Position numbers and translations under genes: made by a program. Under the pieces are notes generated by a model. It was not told the DNA's origin and did not search any database. It saw nothing but the letters and a program-made list of their open reading frames with translations. Of a stretch of DNA of 64,000 nt, positions 56,946-64,000 are shown piece after piece. Source of the stretch: Cryphonectria parasitica EP155 (taxonomy: Eukaryota; Ascomycota; Sordariomycetes; Diaporthales; Cryphonectriaceae); the NCBI RefSeq assembly GCF_011745365.1, contig NW_024468911.1, positions 1,916,759 through 1,980,758 of the forward strand, given 5' to 3'. Position 1 is the first letter of the stretch; each line of letters starts with the position of its first letter.

Positions 56946-59128
56946 TCACACATTCTCTCGATATGAAGCAGTGGCAATGTCCGTATCAGCAGTGTCCATC
57001 TTCGCCAGCTTCTCGAAACCCAGAGATTCTGAGAATCTCTGCATCCGAGGCGTCATGACAGCCTCAGCAACCGAAGGATAAAGAATTGTAGCCTCGCTCT
57101 CCGTCCACTCGTAGACGTCACGGGCATCCAAAACTGGCCAGCCAGCCCGAGCAAACCTCAATCTCACATTCGGCGACATATCCACAAAGCGAAACTCGAC
57201 GTCCTTGCCACCATACCGCTGCACCTCCTGCACAAGAGTCCGCAGGTGCGAGACGGCGGTGGTGTCCACATGATTCACCCTTCCGAAATCAAGCACCACG
57301 AGGCCCAGAGGTGGTAGGATATCTGGGTTCGAGACACCAGCAGCCTTCCTCAGGCGCGCTATGCGCTTCTCAGCGCTGACGGACCAGTTGCGCTCCCTCT
57401 CGGCGCCACGAGAATCGTCGTACGCGGGCTTGTGGTGGGTCTGCACCGAGTCCAGGATGCGCTGCGTGAGGCGGTACGAGTTGAGAAAGAAGAGGGACTC
57501 GTTGAAGCGGAAGACATGGACGTCCTGCAGCATGCCATCGGCGACGTTGCTCGGCGGTAAGCCCCGTGCGGCGTCAAGCGACGAGGCGAGCTCAGACCGT
57601 GCCGGCACAGGCGAGGCGGTCAACGAGGCAAACGTCTGGCGAAGGATGTTGTAGACGATGTTGAAGGCAATGGGAATGAAGATGCCAAACTCGGTGGAGT
57701 AGAACAGGCTCAGCCAAAAGGCCAGCATGGACGTGATGAAATCAGCCAGCGAGGTCTTCCAGAAGCGGTAGAAGGCAGACGGCGGGTAGATGAGCGGCCA
57801 CACGGCGCAGATGATGATGGCCGCCAGCGTGGTCTTGGGGATCCAGTACAGCGCGCCTGACAGCTCGTAGATGCACACGAGGATCACGCCTGTCGTGAAC
57901 ATGCCCGACAGCGGCGATTTGACCTTGCATGACGAGTTGACTGACGTCCGAGACATGGCACCACCCACGCCCATCGCGTGGAAGAAGCTGTTGAAGAAGT
58001 TGACCACGCCAAAGTAGCTGAGCTCCTGGCTCTGGTCGGGGCTGTAGTTGTTCCGTATGCCAAAGGCACGGGCAATGGCGGTGTGCTCGATGGTGGCACC
58101 GATGAAGACTGTGATGGAGCCTGAGGCTACCTGGCGCAGAAGATCACCTGAGGGTATAGCAGGTGCTTGTTGGCCGTCCGAGGAAAGCTTGACCACCTCC
58201 CAAAGGTAGTCGGCCGAGTTCAGGTTGTGGTTCACCGCGTAGCTGATCCCTGTGAAGAGCACCAGGGCCAGGAAGGCTCTCGTGATGGAAAGTATCCATA
58301 AGACTTTGTACTTGTCGCCCCATCTCTTGCCGCCTTCTTCGAGCAACTTGAGGAACACTATGCCAGAGAATCCGATGGCGCATGTGAGGCCACTTGCCTG
58401 CGGTAGGAATTGGAACGTCTCACGAATCTGCGTATAGGCTTTTGCAGATGACGAGACATCTGTGCCAAAGAAGGAGCCCATCTGGTTCAGGATGATGGTG
58501 ATGGCCACAGCAGAGATGAAGCCGGTGGTGATTGGGATAGAGACAAATTCCAAGAGGAATCCGAGCTTCAAAAACCCTATGAACATCCCATATACGCCCA
58601 TCATGAGGGCCACAGCTGATGCGATCTGCTGAGGAGTATAAATTGTATCTGTGCCGAGAGACAGGATAACCTTTGCGGTGAGGAGGCCGATGAGGGATGT
58701 TGGACCGGTGGACAGATCTAGTAGAGAAGGATTGTTAGAAATTTGGTCTCATATTGTTCTTTCCCTTTTCTTTCCTTTTCAGTCACGGGGAGCAAATCAG
58801 ACACACCTTTCGTGGTTCCCATAAACGTGTATAGGGCACCTGGAAACCAGCTGGACATGAGGCCATACTGCACAGGAATCGTCGCTAAAGTCGCATATGA
58901 TAGGGCTTGCGGGATAAGCATCAAGCCCACGGTCAGACCCGCGATGATGTCGTTGACGATCCATCGCGGGTTGTAGCGAGGAAGCCATTGTACAATGGGC
59001 ACCTTATCCAGAAGGTATTGCGTGGAGGCAGTAGGGAAGGATCGAGCGCCCTGAGCCGCGAGACGGCCGACCCTATTCCAGGTCACATCCGTCCGCAAGT
59101 CATCCTTGACGCTATCAATGATCTTCAT
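56946..59128 (-). CDS. SulP-family sulfate permease with STAS domain
   Basis: Plasma-membrane sulfate/proton symporter of the SulP (SLC26) family. Minus-strand exons 59128-58807 and 58717-56946 join in phase (GTTKDLSTGPTSLIGLLTAK) to 697 residues. The N-terminal signature PRYNPRWIVNDIIAGLTVGL followed by MLIPQALSYATLATIPVQYG is the sulfate transporter motif. About ten further hydrophobic segments follow, including EFVSIPITTGFISAVAITI and FFHAMGVGGAMSRTSVNSS. The C-terminal cytosolic STAS domain is seen as LGLVVLDFGRVNHVDTTAVS and VEFRFVDMSPNVRLRFARAG. It is shorter than the classic fungal sulfate permeases of about 800 residues, mainly in the C-terminal tail. A TATA box lies 153 bp upstream. 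Sulfate starvation control is expected from the family, but no regulator site was identified. Confidence 0.94.
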
Positions 59129-62100
59129 GATGAGTCAAGACGCCCGAAGAATGAGACGCCAGGTCTTAGAAGGCAATAATGTGTAAGGCTGTGATGCTGC
59201 AATGTTCCTGATACTAAAGAGTTGTGAGTGTCGTCTCATGGTACAAGTATTCGCTTTTCTTATGAGGCTGACCGCAGCAGTTTATATAGACTCAAGAGTT
59301 GGTATGATACTTTGGCTTCGTGCTCTACGTTAATGACCTTCTTTCTCTACGATGAAATCATCCCAATTTGTCTGTCTCTAGCATGCCCCTCACAGCCTCC
59401 CTGAGCATCACAAGACGGCATGCCGGTTGCTTGATGCCCGCGCCATGCATGCAAGGAGCTGATCGAATCCCTGATAGTATTCCAGCACTTGATGCACACC
59501 ATTGTCAGAAGGATCAAGAAAACAAACACGACCACCTTCGGTGTTCGGTATCTCATAGTCCAAACATGGGTCAAGAGCTAAGCTCTCTAGCAACCAAGTA
59601 CTATAGTAGACAACAGGGTAGGCACCTAGGCAGTTAGGACATCAACAGCATTCATCCCGGCTCTCGCAACTGACATGGAGTGAAGACCTGATGGTCCCTC
59701 CAATGGCAACGGCCTTTACTTTGGGAAGGGTGTGTAGTCGGGAAAAGACCAAAAGGTGAGTGAGACGCAGCCAATAGACATGGACTATAATAGCGTGCAG
59801 GGCCACTACTGGGGAGAATGCGGGGTGCAGCAGTGACAGGGCACTATAGTCTGAGGAGGAGACTAGTAGACGAGGGTAAAGTCCTAGTTTCTAGAGCTAC
59901 TTACAAGGGCCTTGGCTCGAAGAGGATGGTGGGTAGTGGTGGACAATCGCCATGACGGCCGGGAGTATTCCCTCTGCAGGACAAGATAGAGGTTGCGGGG
60001 GAGTTCGACCCCCTGACAGGCTTGGTTTAGGTCACATCTGGGGCATTTGACAAGGCATCCTGAGACTCATCTGGTCTTCTTACATGCTTCGCTTATATTA
60101 TTACGCCTGAACAGAACTGGCCTGGTCAGGGTGTATTGCGCTGCCCCCACTCGTTTGTATTACAGTGATCCGTCAAGGCTGCTGTTGACTGAGAGGCATG
60201 CTTTGTGGTAATCCTAGCCCTTGGATCTAGTGTGGCTTAAAGGTAATAATAGTTGGACATATGAGCAAACTTAGTATGTTGAGGGAGAGAGTAAGAGAGA
60301 AAGAGAGTATGTTACAACGCAGAGAGATGTGATAAAGTGTACGAACACAACAGCATGCCCCTCCGCAGTGGGATATGCCTTCCCACTTCACAGAGCCACA
60401 AGGTGTGTGTGTTTTAAGGACCAAGACGGTAACTTCTCCGCAATCCTGCAGTGAAGGGCCATGTTGGAATCATCCAAGAATTGGGGTCTATGTTTAGGAA
60501 CCAACCGCCGTCGAGTATTCCACTGGCGGGTCTGCAGGTTGACGATCCGCTGGGGTCACATGCGATGACTCGCCAGCACTGGTCACGAATCTAGCCTCCA
60601 CAAGCGTTGATGAGATGAAGCCCAGGCTCAATGAAGAGCACGGTTCCTTAAGCTTTACCCTATTAGTAGTACAGAACCAGATGATTCGTCTTATGCATGC
60701 CTCTGCTCTCAGGTCATCCGCTGTGATTTAGAAGTATCGATCCGGTAGGTTTTCAATCGACCGCCTCGTCGTGGGGGTGAATTGAGCATGGCCATACTCA
60801 TCCGAAGGCCTCCTTAGAACACGCTCTCAGTGAGCAGACAGCATCCAATGTATGTTCAATAATTCTGAGCGGTTTGCGATGATGCGAGGCTCAAAGCATC
60901 ATGTCTAATAATAGGTGTATATGATGTGACGATAGAGATAAGATGCGCCGATATGATCCAATGAAACTTGACAAGTACATTCTCAAGAGGAAAAGACTAA
61001 ACAACCAGGGTGGCATTCGGCGACATGCTCGGAACTTTAAAAGCCTATTATGACATCAAACACGAGTCGGGCGCCAGGTCGCAGCCAGTATTCTGTATCT
61101 TGTGAGCACACGCCAGGCTCAGGTGAATCATTTATGATGTTGGTTCAAACACCGAGCTATGCTTAATTTGATATCCTTGCCGTTGCCGATTTACAAAGCC
61201 TTGTTTTGCTCGCTGAGGACTAGCTATGGTGTATCTATAACGAAGGCACGACGTCAAGATGGCCTTGTTACACAAACTTCATGTTTCATGCTAAGCCTCG
61301 CCAAGCCGATGCATGGCTTGCTTGGCGCAGGAGATTTTTTGCACGGGGCGCAGCAGTAGTGCTCGTTGTATGACTCCACATGTCCCTCATCAACTGATAT
61401 TCTGATTGACTACGGTGCAGGAGAGCCATGTTGAAGCTGCTGAGGCCGGTGTTAGAGATTGATGATAATCCTACCTCACAAAGCGTCGTGAACAGTGACA
61501 ACGCGCCGTTTCATTCGCGAGTAAGGTAAATATGAAACATAAAGTTGAAGTACGCACGCATCATTATTGAGGCCGTGCGGCATGACTTCTGCAATAATTT
61601 GGAACCTATAACAATGACGACTTAGCACCCTTGGACCACGGAAGCTTAACTCATCCGAACTCAAAGCGCTTGCAGTATCCAGCGCAAGGTTGGCGTACTG
61701 ACGATCTCAGCCATGCCAATTTGCTACTTCTTTTGTCCTTACTACTCAACCAGAATCGTTGTGGACTTACATTTTGTCTCATGACTGCCGAATATCTGTA
61801 GATTCTCTATCACTATTTAAGTAAATCATAGTTGGCAAGGCTGTAGCCGCTCACGAACTCGCCTAGTTAGAAGAGTGGATCCCCAAGCCCTCGACCCACT
61901 ATCGCAAGCATGGATAAAAATTCGCAAGGATTGTAAACTGTGGCGGAGTACAATTCTTAAGAAGACATTTCACACAGGTTTCGCAGAGTACACAAGGATC
62001 CGCCAACATTTGCATCCGTCTTCAGTACCTGACCACCTACAGACAATAGAGGGTCTCATGAGCTTGAGTGGATATGACGAAGCCATCTCAGTGGATCTTG

Positions 62101-64000
62101 GACTGCATGCTAAGAACAAGGCTGGCAATTCGATATTCCGAGGATCCGTCTGTGTGACACATCGGATGCTGGATTCAACGTTCATCATCAGCCAATTGGG
62201 CCGTTTTCTCAACACAGAACCTAGTCATTCCCGGATGTCATCTTCCCTATCTCAGATTTTGTGACCCTTGAACACAAAGGCCCATTGATATTCAGCTATC
62301 TTGCATGATTCGCTCGATTTCGCAACTTCAGACGAAGGTCCGTGTTCGGAAATTCCCACTGATTATCTGGTGCGTACATTTTTATCTTTAGATGACACAA
62401 TTAATCCCAATCAGTCCCAGATTTTCATGACTTGTCCAGTGTATAATCTAGCCGAAGCAGCTAATAAAGCGGAATAATGTGTCAAGATGCCTGAAGATCC
62501 CAGAGATACAATTTACAAGCATAATTGGTCTCTGTTCACATGTAGACAGGCACTATTGGATTTAACAATCTGAACAAGATAAGGAGGTGCTTATATACAC
62601 ATATAAAGACAGATTGCGATAAGATGTGCTACTATAGCAAACAGTAGCTGGTAGTGAATTTTCTAATCTTAGCAAACTTTCCAGATCATACCCAACCACC
62701 TGGAAACACTTGTCCGTGGATGTTGTGAGTCTATAGAACTAGAGACTAATGGAGAATGCACGTCCATTTCACAAGGCCTCCTCTCCCACTTGTTTCTGTC
62801 TTTCATGCCGACGACATCAGTTGTAACCTTAAATAATGGTACATAATGTCGGCTCTGGGACTTTGGATACAAGTCAAGTGGCGAAGTCGCAATGTTCTAT
62901 CTATGGCATTATTTCTGTAGGGGTTCTCCTCTCTTGAAACCACACCTGCACCAACGAGCTTTTCCAAAATACTACCGCGGATGCCAATCTGCGGCACTGT
63001 TGGCAGATATTTGCATCAGAGTTATTGCTCTAAGCCACTATTCTATGCCTCTATACTTGTCAAGCTCCGTTTATCGCGTGGTGGCCCGTATGTATTGCTT
63101 GATAGTCATCTGAAGTCAGTTAACCCCGGCCCTCATAATCTCAGATTGACTCGGAGGTAGGTGGCAAGCTCTGTCTATGATACACCATCTATTCACTCAT
63201 GTCAACCTTGAGTCTAAGAGTGAGGAGGCCCTGATATCAAGACTGCCCAATACTCAACCAGTTTCAAGCCCAAGCAAAGCATGATCCGTGCACGTGGTGA
63301 ACAACCTGAACGAAGATGATGGAGGAAATAAAGACCGCCAGATTGGCTAGGATACTTAGATTCAGTGACTGCCTAACCTTAATTGTTCTGATATGAATCA
63401 GTCATCTTACCTTGTGCTTGAAAGATGAAGAAAGTGCATTATCCACGGGCTCTTCAGCTTCTGCAGTGTTCGAGTGATAGGAAGGCTTGAAGCTGATTTC
63501 AGGTTATCGAGAGGTGCTCACCTGTGTGAGAGATATCTGTAGGAAAAGCCGAGATATTGTAAACAGTTATTTGCGCTGTCATCAAGTTTCAAGGCATATC
63601 TTTTGTGATTAACTCAAATTAACATTGCCCGATGACCTCCTTCAGAATCTGAGGCGCACTTAACGTTGGTTCTCGGTATCAATTATGAGCGCGTACCTTC
63701 GCATCGTTTTCTGCAACAGTCACTGTGTGTTTGGAAGAAGAGAATTATGAAATTAATGCAAGCATGAAGGCTTAGTATTTGTACGCCACCTTGCTGTTAA
63801 TGAAACGCATGAAAACCTCCGATAGTGCCCCAAAACAACCATTTATAGCCAATGACATCTTGGCAGGGTCGCGCGTGCCTGACATCCGCAAGACAAGGGC
63901 AGGAAACCCACGTTCAAAATAATAATTAGCAAGTATCCATTGTTGATATGAACGGAGCCTTGGAAGTTGAACACTGATTAGATCATTACGGCAGTTCTTC
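59129..64000. other. Gene-free right end (4.9 kb)
   Basis: Beyond the permease promoter I find no supported gene. The longest frame is 129 codons (61875-62264, plus strand, starting at GTG), with ordinary-looking composition but no recognised family; it could be a relic. A 5-7-5 hairpin, GGGGG-AGTTCGA-CCCCC, occurs at 59997-60013. No repeat family or transposase motif was seen by eye. The base composition becomes more AT-rich towards the right end. Confidence 0.45.
59281..59288 (-). promoter_or_regulatory. TATA box of the sulfate permease gene
   Basis: TATATAAA on the minus strand, 153 bp before the ATG at 59128. Confidence 0.55.

Noticed and set aside
59997..60013. tRNA T-arm-like 5-7-5 hairpin (GGGGG-AGTTCGA-CCCCC)
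   Set aside because: The loop does not have the TTCRANY order and no matching acceptor, D or anticodon arms were found around it.

Overview
The window is chromosomal DNA of a filamentous ascomycete, most likely a Sordariomycete. The evidence is short spliceosomal introns (57-282 nt) with GT..AG ends and CTAAC/CTGAC-type branch sites, closely spaced genes on both strands, a fungal hydrophobin, an IML2-type protein, an ABCC transporter and a secreted NIS1-like effector. I found 21 protein-coding genes (one cut by the left edge). I found no tRNA, rRNA, CRISPR array or intact mobile element. Exon joins were worked out by hand from splice signals and reading phase.

Layout. 0-4.3 kb: the end of an unidentified gene, the ER glucosyltransferase ALG10, and a small conserved protein. 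4.3-8.9 kb: mostly gene-free, with one class I-type hydrophobin on the minus strand. 8.9-14.7 kb: a 1540-residue ABCC (MRP-type) transporter, convergent with a sulfotransferase-like P-loop protein. 16.2-16.9 kb: a single-pass membrane protein whose apparent signal peptide is interrupted by an in-frame TGA. 18.8-27.9 kb: a housekeeping block of an Mpv17/PMP22 protein, phosphoglycerate kinase, the proteasome lid subunit SEM1/DSS1 (three tiny exons) and IML2. 30.4-35.4 kb: an alpha/beta hydrolase with a very long disordered N-terminus and an aldo-keto reductase. 37.9-42.9 kb: three consecutive plus-strand genes with signal peptides (GH16 beta-glucanase, NIS1-like effector, GNAT-fold protein), with about 2.5 kb and 4 kb of gene-free DNA on either side. 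47.0-47.9 kb: a lone, intronless ABBA-fold (CloQ/NphB-type) aromatic prenyltransferase. 49.2-51.0 kb: an intronless, unidentified 590-residue protein with four 30-bp tandem repeats. 53.3-59.1 kb: a second Mpv17-family protein with a polyglutamine tract, mitochondrial dihydroorotate dehydrogenase, and a SulP sulfate permease. 59.1-64 kb: no gene that I can support.

Functionally, the left and central parts are core metabolism and organelle biology (N-glycan precursor, glycolysis, proteasome, pyrimidine synthesis, sulfate uptake). The 35-51 kb stretch is the accessory part: secreted proteins and a prenyltransferase in gene-poor DNA. The most unusual observations are the stop codon inside a signal peptide, a GNAT-type acetyltransferase carrying a secretion signal beside an immune-suppressing effector homologue, and the orphan aromatic prenyltransferase. 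I did not find a clearly new multi-gene system.
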